Both the position numbers and the translations under genes were made by a program. Under the pieces are notes generated by a model. It saw only the letters and a list, made by a program, of their open reading frames with translations, ran no database searches and was not told the origin of the DNA. Positions 52,271-61,581 of a stretch of DNA of 64,000 bases are shown here, piece by piece. Numbering within the stretch: position 1 is the stretch's first letter; every line of letters begins with the position of its first letter. Source of the DNA: Candidatus Accumulibacter meliphilus (lineage in GTDB: Bacteria; Pseudomonadota; Gammaproteobacteria; Burkholderiales; Rhodocyclaceae). The stretch lies in the NCBI GenBank assembly GCA_003332265.1, contig QPGA01000003.1, positions 69,876 through 133,875 of the forward strand, read 5' to 3'.

Positions 52271-54892
52271 ATGCAACGTACTCTGCTTGCCGCTTTGGCG
52301 GTGACGCTCATTCTCGGTGCTGGCTTCGGTGTTTTCTACCAACGCGGCATCAATATCGGCGACGCGTATGCGCAAGTTGCAGCGGCTGTCCCGCTTGCCG
52401 CCCCCGCCGAACGAAGCCTTCCGGAAGTGTCGATTATCGACCAGGACGCGCCGTATCATGAAGCCTGTGCCCGCGAAGGACTCAGCGAGTCGGAATGCGT
52501 CGGACGGCTGATCTGGTTCAAGGCCACTGCCGGTAACGACCGCTTTCATACCTATACCTTCCAGCAGCGGATTGGCGTCCTGGTCGACTGGTTTCGCGTC
52601 CTGCGTTCCGACCAGCGCGACGATCGCTTCTGGGCCTGGGGAATCATCAACGATCCCTCGTGCTGCAAACCCGGCGCTCCCGACTGCCCGGCAAAATCGG
52701 CGGCGGAAACCTATGGCTTCGACTGGTGCCCTGGCGATGACGTGCTCCTGAAGTACGTCGGCAAACCGGGCTACATCGACCCCGCCTGCGGCCTCAAGGA
52801 TGCGGCCCTCGACCCGGACGACCCGCACAGTCAGGGTGGCAAGCTCGATCAACGGCACTCGGCTTGCGATCTCAAGTTCGGCACCTCCACGGGTGCCCTG
52901 GGGATTCGCAAGTTTCCCAACCCGCGCTTCGACGCCGCCAAGTGGCAGGCCTTGAATGGCGAGCCGGGAAGCTGGTCTGGTTTTGACCGTCCGCTGATCG
53001 ACAAGACCGGCATCGCCTCCGATCAACGGGTGAGCCGCTTATCCGATGGCTCGGTCGAGCCGCCGTTCCTGATCGGCACTTCCTGCGGCTCCTGCCATAT
53101 CGCATTCGATCCGCTCAATCCACCGGCCGACCCGGCGCATCCCAAGTGGGAGAATCTCAAGGGACTGATCGGCAACCAGTACACGCGCATGTCCGAACTG
53201 CTCGGTTCGGGCCTGCCAATGAGCAGTCTCGAGTATCAGATGTTCGCGCACGCCCGTCCCGGCGTCACCGACACTTCGGCGATTTCACATGACCAGGTCA
53301 ACAATCCGGGGACCATCAATGCCCTGATCAATGTGGCGCAGCGGCCGGTATTCAAGGGTGAAGTGGTGACCAAATGGCGCAAGGCGGCGAGTTGCGGCAG
53401 CGAGACTGACGCGAGCAAGTGCTGGTGCGAGCCGGGGCGCGAAGGCAAGTGCTGGCTGCGCAGCACTCGCGACGACGACACCACGCCGGTCAATCTCGGC
53501 GGCCAGAAAGTTCTATTGCCCGGCGTCCATCACATCCTCAAAGGCGGCGAAGACTCGACCGGCGCGCTGGAAGCGATCCAGCGCGTGTACTTCAACATCG
53601 GCTCCTGTTCCGAGCAGTGCTGGGTCAATCATCTCGCCGACATGCGCGAGGTGGACCCGGAGCAACGCGGTTTTGGGCAGACGCCTTTCGATATCGGCCA
53701 GTGCCGGCGCGATTGCCCGAACTTCCGGGCCGTCGAGGACCGCTTGCAGAACGTGCTCGATTTCTTTGCCTCGGCCGAGTCGGATCAGACCGACCTCTAC
53801 GCGGCGCTGGCCAATGCTCGCCAGGCGGGTTCGACCGGGGTGGCCTATACTCGCGCCGATCTGGTCCGCGACCTGGAAAGCGAATTCGGCGCCGGTGCCG
53901 TCGGCCGCGGACAGCTGGTTTTTGCAGAGAACTGCGCGCGCTGCCATTCGAGTATTCCGGAGAGCGAAGGCGGCTCGTTCAAGAATCGCGACTTCGCCGC
54001 CGCCAGCGAAACGCATCCGCGCCAGGTAAGAGCCGATTTCCTGGGCAACGATCAGCCGACACCGGTCACCGAAGTCGGCACTTTCCGTTGCCGCTCGCTG
54101 CACTCCAACCACAAGGCCGGCAACCTGTACATGGAGTCGGCGTCGGACACCCTGCGCCAGCGCGAGGTCGTTGCCGACATTCCCGAGCGCGACGAGCTCA
54201 AGGATGCCGGTCGCGGCTACATGCGCAATGTCTCGCTGGTCAATATCTGGGCGACCGCGCCGTTCATGCACAACAACGCCATCGGCCCGGAAATCTGCGG
54301 CAAGCCGGCGAACAAGGCCAACGATTTCCAGCGCGCCCGCTATGTCGACAGCGGCGGCCAGCTGCTCGCACAGCAGCCCGATTGCCTGCGCTACGACCCG
54401 AGCGTCGAGGGCCGCTTCGAGCTCTACAAGCTGTCGATGTTCGAGCTGCTGAACCCGAAGGAGAGAGGCACGAAGCGGACGCTGACCAACGCCGACCTGA
54501 TCATCGACGTCGGCATCCGACCGCTGGACGGCAAGACCGAGAAGCCGCTGTTCGGTTTCGGGCAGGTCACGATTCCGGCTGGCACCAGCGCCGGCTTCCT
54601 GAATGGCCTGATGCACAAGCAGCTGATCGGCGACCTGTTCCTCGCCAAGCGCCACCCGGACAAGCTCGAAGCCGCCGGCAAGGCGAGCCTGTTGCCGACG
54701 CTGCAGACGATCGCCGACGAGATCATCAAGAATCCGTCACGCTTCGTCGAAATTTTGCGCGAGCAACGCGATTTCATCAGTGCCAACTACCAGACCTGCA
54801 CCGAGGAGATCGAAAACCAGGGTCACCGCTTCGGCGAGGATCTTTCCGAGGCCGACAAGAAAGCGCTCACCGCTTTCCTGGCCACGCTGTAA
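52271..54892 (+). CDS. Large di-haem c-type cytochrome, 873 aa
   Basis: AAGGAGAG precedes the ATG. An N-terminal hydrophobic segment (residues 4-22) acts as signal or anchor. Haem c motifs are CGSCH (272-276) and CARCH (555-559). A later block, ATAPFMHNNAIGP, resembles the APYLHNGSVP loop of MauG/RoxA/CcpA-type di-haem enzymes. The protein is unusually rich in other Cys (for example CCKPGAPDC, CWCEPGREGKC, CSEQC), suggesting disulphides and an extracytoplasmic site. It is longer than typical di-haem peroxidases (about 330-480 aa). First gene of the cluster; substrate unknown. Confidence 0.8.
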   Translation: MQRTLLAALAVTLILGAGFGVFYQRGINIGDAYAQVAAAVPLAAPAERSLPEVSIIDQDAPYHEACAREGLSESECVGRLIWFKATAGNDRFHTYTFQQRIGVLVDWFRVLRSDQRDDRFWAWGIINDPSCCKPGAPDCPAKSAAETYGFDWCPGDDVLLKYVGKPGYIDPACGLKDAALDPDDPHSQGGKLDQRHSACDLKFGTSTGALGIRKFPNPRFDAAKWQALNGEPGSWSGFDRPLIDKTGIASDQRVSRLSDGSVEPPFLIGTSCGSCHIAFDPLNPPADPAHPKWENLKGLIGNQYTRMSELLGSGLPMSSLEYQMFAHARPGVTDTSAISHDQVNNPGTINALINVAQRPVFKGEVVTKWRKAASCGSETDASKCWCEPGREGKCWLRSTRDDDTTPVNLGGQKVLLPGVHHILKGGEDSTGALEAIQRVYFNIGSCSEQCWVNHLADMREVDPEQRGFGQTPFDIGQCRRDCPNFRAVEDRLQNVLDFFASAESDQTDLYAALANARQAGSTGVAYTRADLVRDLESEFGAGAVGRGQLVFAENCARCHSSIPESEGGSFKNRDFAAASETHPRQVRADFLGNDQPTPVTEVGTFRCRSLHSNHKAGNLYMESASDTLRQREVVADIPERDELKDAGRGYMRNVSLVNIWATAPFMHNNAIGPEICGKPANKANDFQRARYVDSGGQLLAQQPDCLRYDPSVEGRFELYKLSMFELLNPKERGTKRTLTNADLIIDVGIRPLDGKTEKPLFGFGQVTIPAGTSAGFLNGLMHKQLIGDLFLAKRHPDKLEAAGKASLLPTLQTIADEIIKNPSRFVEILREQRDFISANYQTCTEEIENQGHRFGEDLSEADKKALTAFLATL

Positions 54893-54911
54893 GGAAACGG
54901 GAGATCACATC

Positions 54912-55871
54912 ATGCGACTGCCGCACACCTTTGCCCTGAACCACTTGCGCGCCGCGCGCATCCAGCGCAGCCAGCGCACAGACCGGATGTCACGCTTGGC
55001 GCTTGGCGCGCTGGCGACGCTCACCGCGCTTGCCCTGGCCGCATGCAGCAAGCCGGAACCCCCGGATATCAAGTTCGCGCCTTACGCCAAGAGCTACCAG
55101 ACGAAAATGAGCCTGGCGCAGGTCGACCATCAGTATCCGATTCCGCCCGCCGAGCTCGCGAAGATCACGCCCGACTATCTGGCGACGCTGGACGAGGAGC
55201 AGATCGATCAGATCTACGCGCGCCTGACCGCGGGGCCGATCCCGGACGGCGCTTTCGAAGGTCGCATCCTGTTGCCGCGCGGCAGCAGCGGCAAGTTCCG
55301 GCTTTCCGAGCTGGTCGGTGGCTTTGGCGGCACCGTCCTGCACCTCAAGGGCCTCGTCGTCGAGGAAATTGGCGAAGTGCTCTGGCGCGGCAAGGTCTTC
55401 TTCCGCGACGAAGGCGTGCTGCGCAACCGCATCGAGGATCTGTCACTGCTCAAGAAGCTCGGCCTGGTCGAAGGCGAGCCGAAGAAGATGAACTACGCGG
55501 GCAAGGAAACCTGGTTGCTGTTCCCGGCCAAGCTTTATTGTGGTCAGAGTCTGCTCGACTCGCGGCGAGAGTCGATCATCATCGACTACTTCTTTACTGA
55601 CGAAATTGCCGGCTACCAGGAAAACCCCGACTACCTCGCCGGCCGGCGCGGGCTCAGGGTGCGCGACGAAATCCGCATGATCCGTCCCGGCTTCTACCTT
55701 GGCCGCGCCTATCTGGACCGTGGTTTTGCGCTCAATTTCACGCTTTACGACAAAGCCACCGACGAGAAGGCACAGGCGAATTTCGTCGCCACCGGCAAGG
55801 TGCAGGAAGACTGCTGGCCGGGAACGCAGCAACGCACCGTCGTCGCTGCTGGCAAGCCTGCCAAGCCCTGA
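54912..55871 (+). CDS. Lipoprotein of unknown function within the cytochrome cluster
   Basis: A 319-aa product with lipobox LALAAC; the ATG at 54912 (GGGAG upstream) gives a long basic leader, while the ATG at 54987 would give a more usual lipoprotein signal. The mature part has no haem motif. Blocks such as FRLSELVGGFGGTVLHLKGL and WRGKVFFRDEGVLRNRIEDL match no family I recognise. It follows the large cytochrome by 19 bases and precedes the next by 29, so it is probably a structural or tethering partner of the haem proteins. Confidence 0.65.
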   Translation: MRLPHTFALNHLRAARIQRSQRTDRMSRLALGALATLTALALAACSKPEPPDIKFAPYAKSYQTKMSLAQVDHQYPIPPAELAKITPDYLATLDEEQIDQIYARLTAGPIPDGAFEGRILLPRGSSGKFRLSELVGGFGGTVLHLKGLVVEEIGEVLWRGKVFFRDEGVLRNRIEDLSLLKKLGLVEGEPKKMNYAGKETWLLFPAKLYCGQSLLDSRRESIIIDYFFTDEIAGYQENPDYLAGRRGLRVRDEIRMIRPGFYLGRAYLDRGFALNFTLYDKATDEKAQANFVATGKVQEDCWPGTQQRTVVAAGKPAKP

Positions 55872-55900
55872 GTCTGGCGCAGCCGGGGCATGGGCTGACG

Positions 55901-58132
55901 ATGCGTCTGCCTGCGACCTCGCTGGCGATGCTGCGGCGGCTTGCCGTGGGTCTGGCAGCGGGCTTGGCAGCGGGCTTGGCAGCGGGCTTGGCAGCACTCG
56001 TCGCCATGCCGGTGCTGGCGACTGAAGCGCGGCCGACGGAGGCGGCGCCGGTGCCGGTGGCTGCGCTGCCGGTCGTCAATCCGGCCGACCCCGGCGAGCA
56101 TCTCCCGAGCCAGGGGCGTTCGCTTTTCGAGCAACTGTTTGCCGTGCGTCGCGGCGCGTCGGCGGAGATCGAAGTGCCTTTTCCCTTCGAAGCACTGTTG
56201 GCCCGCATCGATTCGCAGTTGCTGCGCGACCCGGCGAGCCTGCTGCCGCCTGCCAAGCGCGTACTGATTCCTCTTGGCCGCTCGCTGCAGCGGACGGCGG
56301 CTGCACCGGACTACTTCGCCTATCCACGAGTTCTGGTGGCCGTCGACAGTCCGCCGGTCGCCGCCGGCATGCCACTGCTCAAGGACCGCCTGTACATCGG
56401 CTACCAGGAGCAGTCGGCGGTCATCGAGATCATCAGTTACAACGAGGCCGCCGGGCGCTTCGAATTCCAGTTGCTCAAGGATTACCGCGCCGGCAGCAAG
56501 CCGCGCCTGATCTACGCCAACCGCAGCATCTGTTTTGCCTGCCACCAGAACGGTTCGCCGATTTTTTCGCGGGCGCTGTGGGACGAGACCAACGCCAATG
56601 CCAAAGTGGCGGCGACGCTGCTGGCCAGCGGTCGAAGCTTCTACGGCATTTCCCCAGACCGCGGCGTCGACGTCCCCTACGCCATCGACAATGCCAGTGA
56701 GCGCGCCAACGGCTTTGCCCTGACCCAGCTTCTGTGGCGCGCGGGCTGCGGCGGCAATTCGGCCGCGGCGCAAGGCTGCCGCGCCGGCCTGTTCGCCGCC
56801 GCCTTGCGACACGCGCTCTCCGGCGGTCAGACCTGGACCCCTGATGCCCGCTTCATGCAGGCGGTTGACAAGCGGCTGCGCGAGCAGGCGCGGCGCCGCT
56901 GGCCGGGCGGCCTGAGCGCCGGTAATCCCGACATTCCCAACCGCAACCCGCTGCAGGCGCTTGACAGCTGGCCCGCGGATAGCGCTGCGCGGGCGGCTGT
57001 GGCGGCGGTGCCGGCGCGCTTCGATCCGCTCTTGCCGCGCCCAGCCGGGGCGCTGTGGCGACCGGACGCAGCGGATGCGCTGCGGCAACTGCTGGCTGGC
57101 CTGGCGGAGTTTGTCGCCGACAGCGACCGGCGGCAATTGGATAGTGCGCTGGCGCGCTTGGCGCCAGCTGTCACAGAGCGCCTGAGCGTGCCCTGCCGGA
57201 TCGACAGCAAAGTCGCTTCGCGCTGGTCCTTGCGCTGCACCGCTGCGGGCGGGAGTCTGCTCGCCGGAACACTGTCGATGCAGGCGGGAAAACCGAGCGG
57301 AGGGCGGCTGGCACGGCTGACGCTGCCTGCTGGAACGGCCTTGAACGGCGTCGATCTGACGCTCCTTGACGAGGCGACGCCGAGCGGCGCGACCCTGCTG
57401 CCGCAGGTCGGGGGCCTGCCGGCCCGCACCGCCGCTGGCAGCGCCATCGGCAGCATTGGAATCCGCCGCAATGCAGGCGGCGGTGTTGGTGTCGATGGGG
57501 CCGACGGCGAGGTGACTCTGGAAATCCGCCACGACTTCAGCGTCGTGCAACAGGCGATCGATCGCCTGGCGGCGGGGCGCGACGCCGCGAATCTGTTCGG
57601 CCCCATGCCTTTCCCCCGCGAAAGACTCTTCGCGGCACTGTTCGCCGAGCTTGGCATGCCGGCCACGCCAGCGTGCTGCGCGGCTGCCGAGCATCTGCCA
57701 CCCGCACAGCTGGAAGTGGCCGCCGTGGCGCCGGGTCAGACACCGAGCAGCGCCGGCGATCCGCTGCTGCGCAGCTTTCAACCCTATTGCGCCGCCTGCC
57801 ACCAGACCGCCGAGACTTTTCCGCCGAATTTTCTGCAAGGCAGTCCGGCCGAAGTCGATGCCAGGCTCCGCCACTGCGCCCCGCGCCTCTACGTGCGCCT
57901 GGCCATGGCCGATGTCCCGCCGGCGCAGCGCGCGAAGACGCCAATGCCGCCGGAAAGCATGTTGCCGGCTTTTGCCAGCGACGCTCAAGCATGGCGCAGC
58001 AGCCCGGTGCGCGCCGCACTGCTCGCGCAGGTGACGCAATGGCTGCGCGCCGAAACCGGTCAGTCGCCGCAACTCGAAACGCTGCTCGCCGCCGGCTACG
58101 AGGCCCTACGCCCGTGTTTGCCGGCGCACTGA
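55901..58132 (+). CDS. Di-haem c-type cytochrome, 743 aa
   Basis: Signal peptide containing four near-identical GLAA units, then a mature protein with haem motifs CFACH (211-215) and CAACH (630-634), more than 400 residues apart. The region between, with Ala/Arg-rich helices and a beta-rich part around 430-520, matches nothing I know. The spacing of the two haems differs from the RoxA-like pair downstream, so this is a separate family. No strong ribosome-binding site is visible. Operon position fits a partner in the same electron-transfer assembly. Confidence 0.72.
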   Translation: MRLPATSLAMLRRLAVGLAAGLAAGLAAGLAALVAMPVLATEARPTEAAPVPVAALPVVNPADPGEHLPSQGRSLFEQLFAVRRGASAEIEVPFPFEALLARIDSQLLRDPASLLPPAKRVLIPLGRSLQRTAAAPDYFAYPRVLVAVDSPPVAAGMPLLKDRLYIGYQEQSAVIEIISYNEAAGRFEFQLLKDYRAGSKPRLIYANRSICFACHQNGSPIFSRALWDETNANAKVAATLLASGRSFYGISPDRGVDVPYAIDNASERANGFALTQLLWRAGCGGNSAAAQGCRAGLFAAALRHALSGGQTWTPDARFMQAVDKRLREQARRRWPGGLSAGNPDIPNRNPLQALDSWPADSAARAAVAAVPARFDPLLPRPAGALWRPDAADALRQLLAGLAEFVADSDRRQLDSALARLAPAVTERLSVPCRIDSKVASRWSLRCTAAGGSLLAGTLSMQAGKPSGGRLARLTLPAGTALNGVDLTLLDEATPSGATLLPQVGGLPARTAAGSAIGSIGIRRNAGGGVGVDGADGEVTLEIRHDFSVVQQAIDRLAAGRDAANLFGPMPFPRERLFAALFAELGMPATPACCAAAEHLPPAQLEVAAVAPGQTPSSAGDPLLRSFQPYCAACHQTAETFPPNFLQGSPAEVDARLRHCAPRLYVRLAMADVPPAQRAKTPMPPESMLPAFASDAQAWRSSPVRAALLAQVTQWLRAETGQSPQLETLLAAGYEALRPCLPAH
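55949..55996 (+). repeat. Four 12-bp tandem units inside a signal-peptide coding region
   Basis: Units GGTCTGGCAGCG, GGCTTGGCAGCG (twice) and GGCTTGGCAGCA encode GLAA four times in the hydrophobic core of the signal peptide of the 743-aa cytochrome. Gain or loss of units keeps the frame and would change core length. Confidence 0.9.
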
Positions 58133-58156
58133 GAACCAGCAAGAGGGGAACACAGC

Positions 58157-59683
58157 ATGAACGAACTGAACGGACAGCAAAAAATAGCGAAAAGCCCCTG
58201 GAAGCGACGCTTCATCATTCTCTTCATCCTCACCGTCGTCTTGCCGATGCTGGCCGTGGTCTGGCTGGTACAGCGCTTCGGCGGCGACGTCCCGGTGGAC
58301 TACGCCAGCCCGACCGAGCACTTCAAGTACGGTTCCACTGGCGGCGAACACGAGATGGGTTTCCCTTACTGGATCTGGCGGGTGCTGCCCGACGTCTGTC
58401 CGCAGTATCTGCCCGGCAAGGGCTACCAGTCGCTGGGAATGGTGTTCGAGAAGAACGCCGACGGCAGCGACCGCGACCTGCCGGTCGGCACTTCGCAGCG
58501 CCGCTACCAGGGAATCGACCGCGTCTTTGTGAACTGCGCAGTCTGCCATACGAGTACCGTGCGTACTGCCGCCGACCAGCCACCGACGATCGTCCTCGGC
58601 ATGCCGGCCGCGACTTTCAACATGAAAGGTTTCGAGGAGTTCTTCTTCCACTGCGCCGCCGATCCGAAGTTCTCCAAGGAATTCATCCTGCCGGAGATTG
58701 AACGTCAGGGCGGCCAGCTCGATCTGCTCGACCGCTACGTGGTCTATCCGGTGGCCATTGCCATCATGCGCGACCGCGTGCTGGCGCTCGCCGGGCGCTT
58801 TGACTGGGTCTCCAGACAGCACGCATGGGGCCCGGGACGCGTCGATACCTTCAACTCGGCGAAAGTGATCTTCAATTTCCCGATGGCCCATCTCGATCCC
58901 GACGAGTTCGACGCCCCGGCCGACTTTCCCTCGCTGTGGCGGCAACGCCAGCGCAAGGAGCCGCAGGAGATGCAGTTGCACTGGGACGGCAACAACACCA
59001 CCGTCGAAGAGCGCAACAAGAGCGCCGCCTTCGGCACCGGCACGACGCCGCCGACCATCGACCTCGAACGCATCAGCCGCGTCGAGGACTGGATCCTGGA
59101 GGTCACGCCGCCGAGCTTCAGCCAGTTCTTCCCGGTCGACGCCGAACTGGCGCAGCGTGGAGCGCCGATCTACAAGGCCTATTGCGCCAACTGCCACGGC
59201 GCCTCGGGCAGCGATTTCAGCGGCGAGCTGGTCGGCAAAGTGACGCCGCTGGCCGAGATCGGTACCGACCGGCGCCGCCTCGATTCATACACCTACACGC
59301 TGGCGGTGAACCAGGCCACGCTCTACGCCGGCTACCCGTGGCGCTTCACGCACTTCCGCAAGACTCACGGCTACGCCAACATGCCGCTCGATGGCGTCTG
59401 GCTGCGCGCGCCCTACCTGCACAACGGCTCGGTGCCCAGCCTGCGCGAACTGCTCGAACCGGCGGCCGCCCGGCCCGCGAGCTTCTATCGCGGCAACGAC
59501 GTCTATGACCCGCTCAAGGTCGGCTTCGTCTCCGATCAGGCACAGGGTAACGGTCCGCCGTTTTTCCTTTTCGACACCACCGCTCCCGGCAACGGCAATG
59601 GCGGCCACACCGGCAAGGCCTACGGCACCGAGCTGAGCGCCGACGAAAAGACCGCCTTGGTCGAATTCATGAAAACCTTCTGA
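58157..59683 (+). CDS. RoxA/CcpA-superfamily di-haem cytochrome, 508 aa
   Basis: One N-terminal transmembrane helix (about 17-38) anchors a periplasmic domain with haem motifs CAVCH (127-131) and CANCH (343-347). The signature LRAPYLHNGSVPSLRELL lies after the second haem, as in RoxA-type di-haem oxygenases and related peroxidases. GAGGGGAA precedes the ATG. It is a clear paralogue of the next gene: both share FKYGS(T/I)G.EH..G.PYWI and the GYxSLG block. Predicted reaction: oxidation using O2 or peroxide at haem, with unknown substrate. Confidence 0.82.
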   Translation: MNELNGQQKIAKSPWKRRFIILFILTVVLPMLAVVWLVQRFGGDVPVDYASPTEHFKYGSTGGEHEMGFPYWIWRVLPDVCPQYLPGKGYQSLGMVFEKNADGSDRDLPVGTSQRRYQGIDRVFVNCAVCHTSTVRTAADQPPTIVLGMPAATFNMKGFEEFFFHCAADPKFSKEFILPEIERQGGQLDLLDRYVVYPVAIAIMRDRVLALAGRFDWVSRQHAWGPGRVDTFNSAKVIFNFPMAHLDPDEFDAPADFPSLWRQRQRKEPQEMQLHWDGNNTTVEERNKSAAFGTGTTPPTIDLERISRVEDWILEVTPPSFSQFFPVDAELAQRGAPIYKAYCANCHGASGSDFSGELVGKVTPLAEIGTDRRRLDSYTYTLAVNQATLYAGYPWRFTHFRKTHGYANMPLDGVWLRAPYLHNGSVPSLRELLEPAAARPASFYRGNDVYDPLKVGFVSDQAQGNGPPFFLFDTTAPGNGNGGHTGKAYGTELSADEKTALVEFMKTF

Positions 59684-59693
59684 GGAGCCGACG

Positions 59694-61169
59694 ATGAGCA
59701 TGCGATCCTGCAGGAACTGGTTCCGCGCCATCGGCGTGGTGATCATCGTCACGATCGTTGTCGGCGGGGTGATCGGCTACGACCGCGGCTTCCGCGAACG
59801 TCCACAGCCCGATTGGGTAACGGCCGATTTCGAGACGCGCTTCAAATACGGCTCGATCGGCGCCGAGCACGACGCCGGCATCCCCTACTGGATCTTCTAC
59901 GTCCTGCCGCGCGTCTTTCCCGAAAAACTGACCCAGGACGGCAAGGTCCTTCCCGGTGGCTACGCTTCACTCGGCGTCCCCTGGGAGCAGGGCCAGGAAC
60001 TGCCGGCCGGCTTCAGCAAGAAAACCATCGGCTTTCCGCGCGTCGCCAACAACTGCGCCGTCTGCCACACCACCAGCTACCGCGAATCGCCCGACGCCAA
60101 TCCGGTCTTCGTCGTCGGCGGTCCGGCGCATACCACCAACGTCGAAGGCTTCTTCCGCTACCTGATCGACTGCGCCAAGGATCCGCGCTTCAATGCCGAC
60201 ATCCTGATGGCCGAAATCAATCGCGTCACAAATCTCGACTTCATCGACCAGCTCCTCTACCGCTTCTTCGTCATCCCGATCACCAAAAAGCGCCTGCTCG
60301 AACGCGAGCAACAGTTCGCCTGGATCTACCGCCCCGACTTCCCCGACTGGGGCCGTGGCCGCGACGACGCCATGAACCTCACCAAATACTTCATGATCGG
60401 TGCTCCCATGGACGACACCTTCGGTCCCACCGACATGCCCTCGGTGTGGAACCTCAAGAAGTACGTCTGGGACAAAGGCCACCGCATGAATTACGCCGGT
60501 GACAGCAGCGACGCCTACTCGGTGATCATGGACTCCGCCCTGGGCCTGCTCGGCGCTGCGCCCGCCAACAAGCAGGAGTTCGTCGAGCAGGTGCAATGGC
60601 TGCACAGCTACCTCTCCGAATTGCCACCACCGAAATACCCCTTCGCCATCGATCAGGCAAAGGCGGCCGAAGGCAAAGCCCTGTTCGACGCCAACTGCGC
60701 CAGCTGCCACGCCAGCGAACTCACCGGCCGGCCGCTAGCCCTGGCTGAAGTCGGCACCGACCGGGGGCGGCTGGATTCCTGGAACAAGGGCGCGGCGATC
60801 AAGGCCAACCAGGTGGTCAAAGAGATGGGGCTGGAACGTAAGGGACTGGTCGAGGAAGACCTGATCGGCTATGTCGCGCCGTTCCTGGACGGCATCTGGC
60901 TGAAGGCGCCGTATCTGCATAATGGCTCGGTACCTACTCTGCGGGATTTGCTGGAGCCGGTGGGGCAAAGGCCGACGGTTTTCTGGCGGGGTTATGACGT
61001 GTATGACCAGGCGCGGGTCGGGTTCGTTAGTGATACGCCGGCGGCGAAGCGCGTTGGGACAAGGCTCGATACTGGCAGTATAGGTGGCAGCAACCAGGGG
61101 CACGAGTTTGGGACGGCGTTGTCGGCGGCGGAGAAGGAGGCGCTGGTGGAGTATTTGAAGACGCTGTGA
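59694..61169 (+). CDS. RoxA/CcpA-superfamily di-haem cytochrome, 491 aa (paralogue)
   Basis: Same plan as its neighbour: transmembrane helix (about 13-30), CAVCH (121-125), CASCH (335-339) and LKAPYLHNGSVPTLRDLL. GGAG precedes the ATG by 5 bases and the gap to the previous gene is 10 bases. Tandem paired di-haem paralogues of this type are known in Pseudomonas aeruginosa as the fatty-acid 10S-dioxygenase/7,10-diol synthase pair, which offers one model for function; this is an analogy from architecture only. Last gene of the cluster. Confidence 0.82.
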   Translation: MSMRSCRNWFRAIGVVIIVTIVVGGVIGYDRGFRERPQPDWVTADFETRFKYGSIGAEHDAGIPYWIFYVLPRVFPEKLTQDGKVLPGGYASLGVPWEQGQELPAGFSKKTIGFPRVANNCAVCHTTSYRESPDANPVFVVGGPAHTTNVEGFFRYLIDCAKDPRFNADILMAEINRVTNLDFIDQLLYRFFVIPITKKRLLEREQQFAWIYRPDFPDWGRGRDDAMNLTKYFMIGAPMDDTFGPTDMPSVWNLKKYVWDKGHRMNYAGDSSDAYSVIMDSALGLLGAAPANKQEFVEQVQWLHSYLSELPPPKYPFAIDQAKAAEGKALFDANCASCHASELTGRPLALAEVGTDRGRLDSWNKGAAIKANQVVKEMGLERKGLVEEDLIGYVAPFLDGIWLKAPYLHNGSVPTLRDLLEPVGQRPTVFWRGYDVYDQARVGFVSDTPAAKRVGTRLDTGSIGGSNQGHEFGTALSAAEKEALVEYLKTL

Positions 61170-61287
61170 TTTGGAATAGGCAGAAGAAGCCGTGAAATCG
61201 TGGAATCTCGAATCCCAGCGGCGGCTCGATGTACTTCGAGAAGTGTTCTGCGAAACGCAACGATTGATTGAACCGGGAAACCGGGGG

Positions 61288-61310
61288 AAACCGGGGACAG
61301 ACCCCGGTTT
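61288..61310. repeat. REP-like palindrome
   Basis: AAACCGGGG, loop ACAGA, CCCCGGTTT: a perfect 9-bp stem, preceded by two further AACCGGG copies (61271-61277 and 61279-61285). The core GGGGACAGACC is common in REP elements mobilised by REP-associated tyrosine transposases. No transposase is present in the window. Confidence 0.65.
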
Positions 61311-61521
61311 ATTCGTCGCAAATAACACAAAACAGATCTTCAGAAACTGGGTCGCTACGCTTGCGCCGCTTGCAACGGCTGCCATGCCCGCTCAGCGAGG
61401 GAGGCCGTGAGCTTTCTCCTCTCCCGATTAGTCCGCACAGGGCTGCGCTGTGCCATTCGCGCGGGTTTTAGACGAGGCCTACTGTAGGGCGTACGCTAAA
61501 ATCGCTCGATCCGGAGGTCCA

Positions 61522-61581
61522 CTGAGCACCCTGGCCGCCAGCGAAGCAAGAGCGAATCTGTATCGCCTGATCGATCACGCA
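61522..61581 (+). pseudogene. Fragment of a Phd/YefM-type antitoxin gene
   Basis: After CGGAGG the frame reads LSTLAASEARANLYRLIDHA, which closely matches the N-terminal 20 residues of YefM/Phd antitoxins (SEARANLYRLID). The start codon would be CTG in place of ATG. Homology stops abruptly at residue 20 and the frame continues into unrelated sequence. No RelE/YoeB-type toxin follows. It is a remnant, probably cut by insertion of a palindromic repeat. Confidence 0.5.

Noticed and set aside
55745-58072. 775-codon open frame on the minus strand
   Set aside because: Antisense to the 743-aa cytochrome; Arg/Gln-rich without signal, domain or ribosome-binding site.
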